Assembly (NCBI RefSeq): GCF_900095305.1
Contig: NZ_FMDO01000014.1
Location: 1 to 64,000 of the forward strand
Direction of reading: 5' to 3'
DNA length: 64,000 bases
Source of the DNA: Proteiniborus sp. DW1
GTDB lineage: Bacteria; Bacillota; Clostridia; Tissierellales; Proteiniboraceae
Shown: positions 51,313 to 60,036 of the stretch, in pieces
Layout of the letters: each line of letters opens with the position of its first letter
Numbering within the stretch: the stretch's first letter is position 1
Position numbers and translations under genes: made by a program
Notes under the pieces: model-generated
What the model was told of the DNA's origin: nothing
Seen by the model: only the letters and a program-made list of their open reading frames with translations
Database searches by the model: none

Positions 51313-52065
51313 ATGTTGCTAGGTGATAGAATATCAGTTGTAAAGATATTGTTAGTAATTATCTGTATATTATATATCACCTTTTTATTTATTGATCTAT
51401 CTCTAATAGAGATATCTATTTCATCAAACGTAATTAAATATACATCTATAGTTATGTGCTTTTTAATATCATTATTGACAGGAAGTAGGTATCTCGACAA
51501 GACTGATAAATTATTGCTTCAGTTGGGACTATTTATTACATTAATGGCAGATTTTTTGCTTCTATTTACAGAGTATCTTGTTTTGGGAGTAGGGATTTTT
51601 TCAGTTGTTCATATAATTTATTATATTAGATACAATAGATGCGAGATTAAAATTGGTATGATAAAGTTCACAGCCTTTTTTCTAATTATTACAGTTACCT
51701 ACTTAATGATGAACTATTTCATTACGAAAATTGAACTAATATATGCAGTAGCCCTGTTTTATGCGGTATCCATATTAAACAGTGTTCTAAAGGCTATAAA
51801 GGTGTGTAGGTATAAATTATTCCCATATCCAAATGAATACCTAATTACTTGGGGAATGGTGCTTTTCCTGTTATGTGATATAAATGTAGTTTTTTTTAAT
51901 ATTTCTAAATTAATTAGTAAATCTAGCAGTATAATTAGCCTTTTATATAATACTTCTGCATCATTAATGTGGCTTTTCTATCTCCCTTCTCAAGTGCTAC
52001 TTTCATTAAGTGGATACGATTTTAAACAATTATCTAAAAAATATAGAACAGGAGATACATTATGA
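51313..52065 (+). CDS. YhhN-family membrane protein
   Basis: The 250-residue protein has about eight hydrophobic segments. LGLFITLMADFLLLF near 72-86 and the later LCDINVVFFN fit the YhhN pattern with conserved Asp residues inside helices. The family includes animal lysoplasmalogenases (TMEM86); clostridia contain plasmalogens, so a role in ether-lipid turnover is plausible but unproven. The stop overlaps the next start (ATGA). Confidence 0.75.
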   Translation: MLLGDRISVVKILLVIICILYITFLFIDLSLIEISISSNVIKYTSIVMCFLISLLTGSRYLDKTDKLLLQLGLFITLMADFLLLFTEYLVLGVGIFSVVHIIYYIRYNRCEIKIGMIKFTAFFLIITVTYLMMNYFITKIELIYAVALFYAVSILNSVLKAIKVCRYKLFPYPNEYLITWGMVLFLLCDINVVFFNISKLISKSSSIISLLYNTSASLMWLFYLPSQVLLSLSGYDFKQLSKKYRTGDTL

Positions 52066-52622
52066 CAAAAATATATTTTGTAAGACATGCACAGCCAGAC
52101 TTATCAGTACAGGATGATTTATTACGTCCTCTTACTGAGAAAGGTATTGTTGATAGTAAGAAAGTAACTGAGTTTTTGTTAGACAGAGGTATTACTAAAA
52201 TATTTTCAAGCCCATACAAGCGAACCTATGACACAGTAAAGGATTTTGCTGATAAATCAAATTTGGATATAAATATTATAGAAGACTTTAGAGAAAGAAA
52301 AATAGATGATGTATGGATAGAGGATTTTAATACTTTTGCCAAGGAACAATGGAATAACTTTGATTACAAGCTAGAACGTGGTGAGAGTCTAAATGAGGTA
52401 CAAAAAAGAAACATAGCAGCATTGCTTAAAATAATTAAGGAAAATCCCAGAGAAAATATAGTCATAGGTACTCATGGAACTGCTCTTAGTACTATTATAA
52501 ATTATTATGATAAGAATTTTGATTATAGTGAGTTTGAAAGAATAAAACCCCTAATGCCTCATATAGTATATATTAATTTTGAGGGAGATAAAGCTACGGA
52601 AATGAAAGAGTTTATTTTATGA
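52062..52622 (+). CDS. Histidine phosphatase family protein
   Basis: The 186-residue protein opens with the catalytic motif IYFVRHAQPD (His9) and has FSSPYKRTYDT near 48-58 and GTHGTALSTI near 144 with the second catalytic His. These mark the phosphoglycerate-mutase-like branch. It is translationally coupled to the YhhN gene. The substrate is unknown. Confidence 0.9.
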   Translation: MTKIYFVRHAQPDLSVQDDLLRPLTEKGIVDSKKVTEFLLDRGITKIFSSPYKRTYDTVKDFADKSNLDINIIEDFRERKIDDVWIEDFNTFAKEQWNNFDYKLERGESLNEVQKRNIAALLKIIKENPRENIVIGTHGTALSTIINYYDKNFDYSEFERIKPLMPHIVYINFEGDKATEMKEFIL

Positions 52623-52730
52623 TATTTTCAGCTTTGCAAAACTATTGTTATTCTTTTAACATAATGCTGCTTTATGGTATGATATGGTAAGAAGTTCTCG
52701 CCAAATTCTTTTGAGCAAGGGGGGATTGTA

Positions 52731-53468
52731 GTGTATTTAATTATCTTCATAGGAATTTTGTGTATAGTATCAGGGGTATTAGTTAGGTATTTTAAGTGTT
52801 ATTGGCTCATAGCTGGTTATAATACTATGTCAAAGGAAAAAAGAAAAAATGTTGATACAGAATCTTTAGGCAGGCTTATGGGAAATTACATGTTTATGAT
52901 AGGTGGAACTTTTATTATAGGAGGAGCTTTAATTTCTACAAGTTTTAAAACTATAGGAACAATATTGATAATAGCTCCAATATTTATTCTAACTCCATAT
53001 GTAATGATAAAGTCTCAAAAATACGATAAAAATTCATTAAAGCCTGATGGAAGCATGAAAAAAAGCACAAAGCTTATTATAGGTTTTACTATAGTATTTA
53101 TATCGATAATCTTTATTTTTATGTTTGTTTTCATTGGATATGGAACTCGGGAGCCTAAGGTTACTGTAGAGAATGAGAAAGTTAAGATTGGTGGCATGTA
53201 TGCATCTACAATCCGTACATATGATATTGTGGAAGTAGTATTGCTAGATTCAATTCCACAGGTGTTAAGAAAGGATAATGGCTTTGATTTTGGAGATATT
53301 TTAAGAGGATATTTTAACCTTGAGAGTGTTGGGAAAGGAAGGCTATATATAAATAACGGAAAACCCCCATATGTATTTTTAAGGCTTAAAAAAAGCTTTG
53401 TAATAATAAACTATAATAATAGTGAAAAGACACAGGAGCTGTATAATATTATAATGACATCATTATAA
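52731..53468 (+). CDS. DUF3784-type membrane protein with C-terminal PH-like domain
   Basis: The 245-residue protein starts at GTG 52731 after AAGGGGGGA. The N-terminus has a helix followed by CYWLIAGYNTMSKEKRKNVD, the hallmark of DUF3784 proteins. Further helices lie at about 57-90 and 113-138. The last 100 residues are soluble and beta-rich (VKIGGMYASTIRTYDIVEVVL), like bacterial PH domains. The function is unknown. Confidence 0.75.
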   Translation: MYLIIFIGILCIVSGVLVRYFKCYWLIAGYNTMSKEKRKNVDTESLGRLMGNYMFMIGGTFIIGGALISTSFKTIGTILIIAPIFILTPYVMIKSQKYDKNSLKPDGSMKKSTKLIIGFTIVFISIIFIFMFVFIGYGTREPKVTVENEKVKIGGMYASTIRTYDIVEVVLLDSIPQVLRKDNGFDFGDILRGYFNLESVGKGRLYINNGKPPYVFLRLKKSFVIINYNNSEKTQELYNIIMTSL

Positions 53469-53479
53469 TATTTATAGCT

Positions 53480-53518
53480 AATGACCAGTAGGGATATACT
53501 GGTCATTATAGTTTTTTA
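53480..53518 (+). terminator. Terminator after the DUF3784 gene
   Basis: AATGACCAGTA and TACTGGTCATT form a perfect 11-bp stem with a GGGATA loop, followed by ATAGTTTTTT. Confidence 0.9.
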
Positions 53519-53751
53519 GAACGAAAAAGTTCTGATAATAGATAAAAGCAAAATTGCTTTTAAGTCATTACTAAAATTACAAACTTGCTAAGGACAAATA
53601 TTTTATAAGAATTAAAGTAAGTACAGGAAAATTCTACAAATTTGTAATTATATTGTCTAAAACCAATTTGTATAATAATATAATTATGTGACTAAGATTT
53701 TACTTATGATAGACAATACCTATTGACAATAAAGTAGAGGTGCATAAATTA

Positions 53752-54684
53752 ATGAGACAGAAATATAAAAAGATAGATCGTAGAAATAATTATATGATTT
53801 TAGCAGAGAATTTCTTTGATGAAGATAATAAGGAAAAAGCATTGAAGTTTTTTAAAAAAGCATTAGAATTTGAAGGAGATAAGTATGAAACTATAGATAT
53901 TTTATTTAATATAGCTATTTTATATGATGAACTTGGATTAAAGGAAAAGGCATTCGAAACCTATAATAGCATCATAAAAATAAACCCAAATGAAGCAGGG
54001 GCATATTATGGAATAGCTATAATATATGATGAAAGAGGTCAGAAGGATACTGCTTTAAAATATTATTTTAAGGCAACGGAGTTGGAGCCAGAGTATGACA
54101 GAGCTTACTTTTATATTGCGAATATTTATGATGAAAAGGGTGATAAAGAAAAAGCGATAAAATACTATAAAAAAGTAATAGAGTTAACACCAGATGACTA
54201 TATTGCATATAATAATTTAGGCTCTATTTATGAAGAAATAAAGGAATATGATAAGGCTTATTACATGATTAAGGAAAGTATAAATATAGAGAACGATTAT
54301 TATAAATCTCTTTTTAATATGGGGGTAGTTTTAAAACATTTAGGAAAGATAGAAGAAGCAATAGAATATTATAATCTATCAATAGAGGCTTATAGTGGGT
54401 ATCCATACTCTTACTTGAATATTTCTGCTATATATATAGAAGAAAAGAAATATAATTCTGCTATTAAAATACTTACAGAAGGAATTGAAAAAAATCCTGA
54501 TGCAGGCTTTCTATACTACAATAGGGCTTGTTGCAACATAAACTTAGGCAACATTGACATAGCAATTGAAGACCTGATAAAAGCAAAAGAGCTATATCCG
54601 GATTTTGGATATATGGTCAAAACTGATAAGGATCTTGCTGTCATAAGAGAGAATGAAAAATATAGTTTTTTACTAGAAGAATAG
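53752..54684 (+). CDS. Tetratricopeptide (TPR) repeat protein
   Basis: I start at ATG 53752; GTG 53740 in the same frame overlaps the likely AGAGGTG ribosome site. The 310-residue protein consists almost wholly of about eight TPRs of 34 residues, with typical stretches such as AYYGIAIIYDERGQKDTALKY split among repeats and AYNNLGSIYEE. No signal peptide or other domain is present, so it is a cytosolic scaffold of unknown partner. Confidence 0.88.
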   Translation: MRQKYKKIDRRNNYMILAENFFDEDNKEKALKFFKKALEFEGDKYETIDILFNIAILYDELGLKEKAFETYNSIIKINPNEAGAYYGIAIIYDERGQKDTALKYYFKATELEPEYDRAYFYIANIYDEKGDKEKAIKYYKKVIELTPDDYIAYNNLGSIYEEIKEYDKAYYMIKESINIENDYYKSLFNMGVVLKHLGKIEEAIEYYNLSIEAYSGYPYSYLNISAIYIEEKKYNSAIKILTEGIEKNPDAGFLYYNRACCNINLGNIDIAIEDLIKAKELYPDFGYMVKTDKDLAVIRENEKYSFLLEE

Positions 54685-54716
54685 GAGATTTATTGTTATT
54701 AAAATAAATTAGAATA

Positions 54717-54745
54717 TTGATTTGATGCTAATAAAGTGGTATACT
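54717..54745 (+). promoter_or_regulatory. Promoter of the zinc-ribbon gene
   Basis: TTGATT (54717-54722), 17 bp, TATACT (54740-54745). A transcript start near 54752 gives a leader of about 100 nt. Confidence 0.7.
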
Positions 54746-54786
54746 TTACTAGTAAATAGAATACTTTATCCATTTGAAACAACCCT

Positions 54787-54841
54787 CTCCTAAATTGGTG
54801 GTCTTGTGTAAAAATGTATAAAGGTACCATTAATTTAGGAG
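54787..54841 (+). promoter_or_regulatory. Leader hairpin that sequesters the ribosome-binding site
   Basis: CTCCTAAATTGGTGGT (54787-54802) pairs with ACCATTAATTTAGGAG (54826-54841) over 16 bp with two G-U pairs and a 23-nt loop. The 3' arm contains most of the GGAGG Shine-Dalgarno (54838-54842) of the gene at 54852. The folded RNA should block translation. Confidence 0.7.
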
Positions 54842-54851
54842 GTGAGATATA

Positions 54852-55016
54852 ATGGCAGATAAGAAATTAGTATGTCAAGATTGTGAAAAGGATTTTAATT
54901 TCACAGAAAGAGAACAAGATTTCTACGCAGAAAAAGGATTTCAAGAACCAAAAAGATGTCCAGAATGTAGAAATGCTAGAAAACAACAAAAGAGTCAAAG
55001 AGCTTCTAGATACTAA
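54852..55016 (+). CDS. Small zinc-ribbon protein
   Basis: The 54-residue protein has two cysteine pairs: CQDC (residues 8-11) and CPEC (36-39), between which lies FNFTEREQDFYAEKGF. The C-terminus is basic (RKQQKSQRASRY). This matches the small zinc-ribbon proteins common in Firmicutes, often of unknown role and probably RNA- or ribosome-associated. It has its own promoter, a sequestered ribosome site and a terminator. Confidence 0.88.
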   Translation: MADKKLVCQDCEKDFNFTEREQDFYAEKGFQEPKRCPECRNARKQQKSQRASRY

Positions 55017-55027
55017 TTTGCTGAAAT

Positions 55028-55067
55028 AGCTGTTGATAATATTATTCAACAGCTTTAGTATTTTTTG
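55028..55067 (+). terminator. Terminator after the zinc-ribbon gene
   Basis: AGCTGTTG and CAACAGCT pair over 8 bp, followed by TTTAGTATTTTTTG. Confidence 0.8.
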
Positions 55068-55073
55068 ATAGAA

Positions 55074-55117
55074 AGGCCCATTTTCCTAAAATTGTAAGAA
55101 AAAATGGGCTTTTATTA
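55074..55117. terminator. Second hairpin with T-run
   Basis: GGCCCATTTT and AAAATGGGCT form a stem of about 9 bp with a 16-nt loop, followed by TTTATT. It may serve either converging unit. Confidence 0.6.
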
Positions 55118-55164
55118 AACTAAGACAAAGGCGACTTGTACGTGATGAGAGATTTAGCAACCAC

Positions 55165-55995
55165 TTATTGTCTCCACTTCATTATTTTATTTTCTAATAT
55201 AGCAACAATTTTATACATAAATGTGGTGAGTATAGCTAAAATTATTACACTCATCATTACCAAATCTAATTGGAACACTTGCCCACCATATACTAGTAGA
55301 TATCCTAAACCAGCTCTAGATACGATATACTCTCCCACTATTACTCCTACCCAGGACATTCCAATATTTACTTTAAGAGTACTTACCATAGCAGGAACAC
55401 TGGCTGGAATAACTACCTTTTTCAGTATTTGAAATTTAGTAGCCCCAAAGGTTTTTAGCATCTTAATCTTATCTTCGTCAACTTCTATAAAGCTGTTATA
55501 AACATTTAAAATGGTTATGACTATAGAGACGCTAATGGCAGTGACCACTATACCAGAGTAACCAGCACCTACCCAAAGTATTATTATAGGAGCTAATGCA
55601 GTTTTGGGTAGACTATTTAGCACTACCATATATGGGTCTAAAACCTTTGCCATAAAGTCTGACCACCATAATAGGACTGCAACAATAATGCCCAAGACAG
55701 TTCCTCCAATAAAACCTACAATGGTTTCCATTAATGAAATACCAATATGTTCAAAGATCATACCGTTTTTCACATATTTTATGAACAATGCTACTATCTT
55801 AGAAGGATAACTAGTAAAGAAGGTATCTATCCATTTAAATTGTGCCGCTATTTCCCAAAGCAGAATAGATATTAGCAGTATGGATACCTGAGTTATTAGT
55901 ATTGTCTTTTTTCTCTTTTTTACTCTATTTAGATATGCTTGTTGCTCTTTTGAAACAATGTTATTATAAACTGATTTGTCATTATACATGCACAT
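55165..55995 (-). CDS. ABC importer permease, nitrate/sulfonate/taurine-thiamine type
   Basis: The protein of about 276 residues has six hydrophobic segments and the binding-protein-dependent permease EAA-type loop KTFGATKFQILKKVVIPASVPA near 188-209. The sequence style (NSLPKTALAPIIILWVGAG) is that of SsuC/TauC/ThiX permeases. ATG 55995 and 55989 are both possible starts, near GGAAGGAG. It overlaps the ATPase gene. No substrate-binding protein gene is next to it. Confidence 0.85.
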   Translation of the reverse strand: MCMYNDKSVYNNIVSKEQQAYLNRVKKRKKTILITQVSILLISILLWEIAAQFKWIDTFFTSYPSKIVALFIKYVKNGMIFEHIGISLMETIVGFIGGTVLGIIVAVLLWWSDFMAKVLDPYMVVLNSLPKTALAPIIILWVGAGYSGIVVTAISVSIVITILNVYNSFIEVDEDKIKMLKTFGATKFQILKKVVIPASVPAMVSTLKVNIGMSWVGVIVGEYIVSRAGLGYLLVYGGQVFQLDLVMMSVIILAILTTFMYKIVAILENKIMKWRQ

Positions 55996-56761
55996 CAAGC
56001 TCCTTCCATATCTTATTAAAGTAATACCTAAATTCAGGAGCCTCTCGACACTTCATAGGTGTCCTGACACCATTCGGACAATTTAGCTTTATTGGAATTA
56101 TTTCCTTTATAGTTGCTGGTCTATTAGACAGTATGATAATTCTGTCAGACATGGAGATTGCTTCTCCAATATCATGTGTCACCATTAAGGCTGTTTTCTT
56201 CTCCTTTTTTAGTATGGTTCCTATTTCATCTGCTATAGCTAGCCTTGTCTGGTAATCAAGAGCAGAGAATGGTTCATCTAAAAGTAGTATATCTGGCTTA
56301 ACTGCTAAAGTTCTTATGAGAGCAACTCTTTGCCTCATACCACCAGATAGCTGATTTGGATAATGTTTTTTGAATTCAGATAATCCATAAGTTTCTAAAA
56401 GATTTTCAGCAAACCTTATTGTATCTTCATTGACCTTACCTTGTATCTCCAATCCTATTAGCACATTATCTAAAATATTTCTCCATTCAAATAGATGATC
56501 CCTTTGAAACATATAACCTATATCTTTACTTGGACCGTTCACTTCTTGATTATTTATATAGACATTACCTCTTGTTGGCTTTATAAGCCCAGCTACTATA
56601 GACAATAATGTGGATTTTCCACAACCGCTAGGACCTACTATTCCAATTATCTCACCATTGTAGACATCAAGGCTTATGTCTTTTATGGCTACAGTCTCAC
56701 CGTCTAGAGTATGGTAATTCATGCTAATATTTTTGATTTCTACCGCTTTTAGTTCCTTCAT
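55982..56761 (-). CDS. ABC importer ATP-binding protein, nitrate/sulfonate/taurine type
   Basis: The 259-residue protein has Walker A GPSGCGKST, Q-loop MFQRDHLFEWR, signature LSGGMRQR, Walker B ILLLDEPFSALD and H-loop MVTHDIGEA, typical of the SsuB/TauB/ThiZ family. ATG 56761 follows AGGAG. Together with the permease at 55165 it forms an importer whose binding protein must be encoded elsewhere. Confidence 0.9.
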   Translation of the reverse strand: MKELKAVEIKNISMNYHTLDGETVAIKDISLDVYNGEIIGIVGPSGCGKSTLLSIVAGLIKPTRGNVYINNQEVNGPSKDIGYMFQRDHLFEWRNILDNVLIGLEIQGKVNEDTIRFAENLLETYGLSEFKKHYPNQLSGGMRQRVALIRTLAVKPDILLLDEPFSALDYQTRLAIADEIGTILKKEKKTALMVTHDIGEAISMSDRIIILSNRPATIKEIIPIKLNCPNGVRTPMKCREAPEFRYYFNKIWKELDVHV

Positions 56762-57136
56762 CTATATCGTCTCCTTAAATCAAAAATCTACGTACTTCAT
56801 AATATTCAGAAGAGGTGAAGTTTGTGAGAAAGTATATTGGAGTAGAAATAAATTAATTTCCTACCAATTGTTTGTAGTTTTATGTAAAAAGATATTAATA
56901 ATAGAAGGAAAAGGACGGATGACATAGAAGTTATAATAAACTTTATTTTAATACCATAGTTAATCTACATCATTTATATTATGTAAAAACATAGAGGGAA
57001 AGACGTTATCACATGTAAATTATACTAATTGGATGTAGATATCAAAAAGGGACGATAAGTCTAAAAATTGGGAGATTGTTGGCTGGGGATATTAAGTATA
57101 AAGTAAAAATTATTTATTTGAAAAGGGGAGTAAAGT
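56762..57136. other. Intergenic region between divergent genes
   Basis: About 375 nt, AT-rich, with no convincing gene. It should contain the promoters of the ABC importer and of the gene at 57137. I looked for a TPP riboswitch, as expected for ThiXZ-type importers, and see no such motif. Confidence 0.4.
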
Positions 57137-57517
57137 ATGAACAAGAAAGAGTTTATAACTAGATATTGGGAAGATGTTGCTGCACAAAATGCAGATAATT
57201 TAAAATCTTATTTTTTATCCAATGCTATAATCAATTGGCATAATACAAATGAAAGATTTTCCGTTGAGGAATTTATTATAGCTAATTGTGAATATCCTGG
57301 TGACTGGTGTGGTAATGTAGAAAGAATAGAAATAATTGATGATTTAGTGATTTCTATTACAAGAGTTTGGAATGCAGATAGCGGTGATTCATTTCATGCA
57401 GTTTCATTTTTCAAATTTCAAGATGATAAAATATTATGTGTTGATGAGTATTGGGGTGACGATGGGGTTGCATCGCAGTGGAGATTGGATAAAAAAATTG
57501 GCAAGCCAATAAGATGA
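57137..57517 (+). CDS. NTF2-like (SnoaL-type) small protein
   Basis: The 126-residue protein has the cone-shaped NTF2-like layout: FITRYWEDVAAQNADNLKSYF helix region, NAIINWHNTNERFSVEEFI, then strands such as DLVISITRVWNAD and FHAVSFFKFQDDKILCVDEYW. Homologues are often annotated as nuclear transport factor 2 family proteins. ATG 57137 follows AAGGGGAG. The role is unknown. Confidence 0.8.
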   Translation: MNKKEFITRYWEDVAAQNADNLKSYFLSNAIINWHNTNERFSVEEFIIANCEYPGDWCGNVERIEIIDDLVISITRVWNADSGDSFHAVSFFKFQDDKILCVDEYWGDDGVASQWRLDKKIGKPIR

Positions 57518-57626
57518 TAGCTTTATTCAGTATATTCTGACGACCTCTCGTCATCTTTTGATTTCAGGCCGTAGTGCCTATAGCAATCTTTTGTGTCTTG
57601 AAGAAGTTGAAAGGAATGAAAGTAGC

Positions 57627-58151
57627 ATGATAGAAAGATGTATTATGATATTTCCAGAATTCAAAAATATGAAAGTCATTGATGAAATAAGGGAGAAGTA
57701 TGACCCACTAGCAAGTCATGTTAGACCTCATATTACACTTGTTTTTCCTTTTTCTAGTAATATATCTCGAGATGGAATAAAGGAACACATAGAACATGTT
57801 TTATCAGAGATAAAGCCATTTAAGCTAATGCTTAAAGGTATTACACCAGTACAGTCTTTTGGTAACTATCTTTTTCTCAATATTGAGACTGGCAAAGAAG
57901 AAATATATAACATTCATAAAAAACTTTATACAGGAATATTGGAGCCATATTTGCCACAGTGGTTGAGAAATGGTGAATATTATCCACATATGACAGTAGG
58001 CAAAGTAAATAGTAAAGAAGAATATGAATTAGCGATTCTCGAAGTAAAGGATGTAGCAGATACTTTTGAGACTATGGTGAACAAGGTCAGTGTAGAAGTT
58101 ATAGATGAGAATGAAGATTCTATTATAGAGATGGAAGTAGAATTAAAGTAG
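57627..58151 (+). CDS. 2'-5' RNA ligase / phosphodiesterase family protein
   Basis: I start at ATG 57627, with AAAGGAATG upstream; a longer TTG-started form lacks a ribosome site. The 174-residue protein has the two HxT motifs of the 2H superfamily: RPHITLVFPF (about 32-41) and YPHMTVGKV (about 118-126). These motifs mark RNA ligase-like or cyclic phosphodiesterase enzymes such as YjcG. The substrate is unknown. Confidence 0.85.
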   Translation: MIERCIMIFPEFKNMKVIDEIREKYDPLASHVRPHITLVFPFSSNISRDGIKEHIEHVLSEIKPFKLMLKGITPVQSFGNYLFLNIETGKEEIYNIHKKLYTGILEPYLPQWLRNGEYYPHMTVGKVNSKEEYELAILEVKDVADTFETMVNKVSVEVIDENEDSIIEMEVELK

Positions 58152-58207
58152 TATAGCTATGAAGTCAAAGGCAATCATATGCTAATCATTTTTTTGGAGG
58201 TAAGTTT

Positions 58208-58786
58208 ATGAAGATTAAAACATTACAAAAAGAAGATGACAAATATATTCAACAAGCAGCTCAGCTTTTAGTAGAAGGATTTAAAGAGAATTGGCCCAAT
58301 GCATGGCCTGATCTAGGAGCTGCATTAGAAGAGGTTAATGAGTGTTTAAGTGAAGATAGAATATGCAGAATTGCTGTAGATGAAAATGATAACGTTTTGG
58401 GATGGATTGGCGCCATAAGTCAATATGACGGAAATGTATGGGAGCTACACCCAATAGTAGTTGACATTAATCATAGGAGAAAAGGAATAGGAAGACTACT
58501 AGTCAAGGATCTGGAAGAACAGGTAAGGCAAAGAGGTGGAATAACTATCCAAGCAGGTAGTGATGATGAAAACAATATGACTTCATTATCCAATGTAGAT
58601 CTATACGATAATTTACTAGATAGAATTAGAGACATAAAGAATTTCAAAGGACATCCATATGAATTCTATTTAAAACTAGGATTTAAAATTATTGGTGTTA
58701 TGCCAGATGCAAACGGGTTAGGGAAACCTGATATATATCTTGGGAAGAGAGTGATTGATTGGCCTAACCAAACAAGCAATTCATAG
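58208..58786 (+). CDS. GNAT-family acetyltransferase, aminoglycoside 6'-type
   Basis: The 192-residue protein has acetyl-CoA motif A: PIVVDINHRRKGIGRLLVKDLEEQ in two pieces around residues 79-102, and a C-terminal YEFYLKLGFKIIGVMPDANG. The pattern GLGKPDIYLGKR and overall length resemble AAC(6')-like proteins, but resistance cannot be claimed. ATG 58208 follows GGAGG. Confidence 0.85.
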   Translation: MKIKTLQKEDDKYIQQAAQLLVEGFKENWPNAWPDLGAALEEVNECLSEDRICRIAVDENDNVLGWIGAISQYDGNVWELHPIVVDINHRRKGIGRLLVKDLEEQVRQRGGITIQAGSDDENNMTSLSNVDLYDNLLDRIRDIKNFKGHPYEFYLKLGFKIIGVMPDANGLGKPDIYLGKRVIDWPNQTSNS

Positions 58787-58849
58787 AAGTCATGTTCTTA
58801 TATAACAAATATGGTATAATCTATACAATAACTATCAGGGGGGATATAA

Positions 58850-59002
58850 ATGGCACTTGTAGATGAACAAGTAGTGCTAAGGTCTTATCTAGAACAGATA
58901 AAAAATGATAATGTAAGTTTTTTAAAAGGCAGAGATTACTTTAAAGATAACATTTCAGAAGAAATTAACTTATTGCTGAAAGAAGAATATGCAGTCTTAT
59001 AA
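58850..59002 (+). CDS. Small hypothetical protein
   Basis: A 50-residue ORF begins at ATG 58850 behind GGGGGGAT and has a TATAAT box about 30 nt upstream (near 58815). The protein is charged and likely helical (MALVDEQVVLRSYLEQIKND at the start, ending KEEYAVL). I do not recognise it. Confidence 0.5.
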   Translation: MALVDEQVVLRSYLEQIKNDNVSFLKGRDYFKDNISEEINLLLKEEYAVL

Positions 59003-59016
59003 TAGGAGCGATAGAA

Positions 59017-59501
59017 ATGAAAAACAATTTAAAAGCATTGCTACTGCATTTTGCTATTGTAGTTTTATCTATAATATTTTTTATAATTCTTGCTGTATCA
59101 GGTCCTACAATCGGTAAATATGCTACTCATATTATAAGTAGATTATTTATAGTGTTCATACTTGTTTTGGCTTATATCTTTGCAGGCAGGCTGTTAGATA
59201 CTAGTGCAAATAAAAAATACGATTTTTCGCAGGCTCACTTATTACAATAGTTGGTATTGCTTTATGGCTGTATACATTCTCAATAACTGGTGAAAGTTTG
59301 ACAAAAGTAGCATCAAATATACCAGAAGAACTAGGTGATTACTGGATTGTAATGAACATTTACCATACTCCTTTTATATTCTTAAGACTTATTTTCGAAT
59401 TACCCAATATTCCAATAATATCACTTGTTGAAACTTTGATCCCACCACTGCTTATGGGATTTGGATTGAAATTAAAAAGATTGAAGAATAAAGAAAACTG
59501 A
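59017..59501 (+). pseudogene. Membrane protein gene split by a frameshift
   Basis: ATG 59017 follows TAGGAG and encodes about 70 residues with helices at 8-28 and 41-57. At the T-run near 59223-59227 the frame changes: the hydrophobic coding sequence continues in another frame as FAGSLITIVGIALWLYTFS to the stop at 59501. Joined, it would be a four-helix protein of about 160 residues. The break lies in a homopolymer, so it may be a true mutation or a sequencing error. Confidence 0.65.
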
Positions 59502-59903
59502 ATCATTTTCAAATGCACCAGCGGATATAAACCATTATGTATAAGAAGGGGCAATATGAAATATAACTTTGATCATCATAGAGGGTCGTCCAACAGTTGG
59601 GAGACCAACTATATCTAAGAGTGTATGCAAGTAAATCGTATATATAATCAGTCCTTTAAGTTCACTAATAGTTTTCTTATAGAGACCCTATATAAAACTG
59701 AGTTTTGAAAAAGCCTCCAAGGCGCGTTGTGATTGATGGAGAGAACTTATCTTAAGTGTTCCAGAATCATACTGTTATTTAAATACAGATGAATATACGG
59801 GCAAAGATAGTCTTTTTGATAGCTTAGCCTATGAATAAGAGAAGATAGCAAAAATATTTAACACATTATCCTGATTTGTTATCCAATTTATATTATATAC
59901 TAA
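59502..59903. other. Non-coding stretch with possible gene relic
   Basis: No intact gene. At 59556 a short frame reads MKYNFDHHRGSSNSWE and stops after 20 codons. It vaguely recalls the N-terminus of MalY/PatB-type aminotransferases (MKYDFD...RRG...SxKW). About 59750-59840 contains another short open stretch without a start. This may be a decayed gene. Confidence 0.3.
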
Positions 59904-59943
59904 TTTTTAGGGAAAGCCTTTTGGCTTTCCCTAAAAATTTTTT
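59904..59943 (+). terminator. Strong terminator hairpin
   Basis: TTTTTAGGGAAAGCC and GGCTTTCCCTAAAAA form a perfect 15-bp stem with a TTTT loop, followed by TTTTTT. Confidence 0.93.
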
Positions 59944-59955
59944 CATATGAAAACG

Positions 59956-60003
59956 TTTGTTAACAAAATCGCCTTTGATATCGTAAACTAATAATGTTAT
60001 AAT
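59956..60003 (+). promoter_or_regulatory. Promoter and palindrome upstream of formate dehydrogenase
   Basis: TTGATA (59975-59980), 17 bp, TATAAT (59998-60003) is a good sigma-A promoter. Just upstream, TTTGTTAACAAA (59956-59967) is a perfect 12-bp palindrome. It resembles fused Rex half-sites lacking the spacer, so the binding protein is uncertain. Confidence 0.7.
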
Positions 60004-60036
60004 GAGATGTTTGAAAAATTAAAGGAGGCTTAACAA

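Noticed and set aside
56762-57060. Possible TPP riboswitch before the ThiXZ-like importer.
   Set aside because: No CTGAGA/ACCTGA-type core is present on either strand.
58208-58786. Aminoglycoside resistance gene.
   Set aside because: The protein resembles AAC(6')-type GNAT enzymes in outline only; substrate residues cannot be judged, so it is left as an acetyltransferase.
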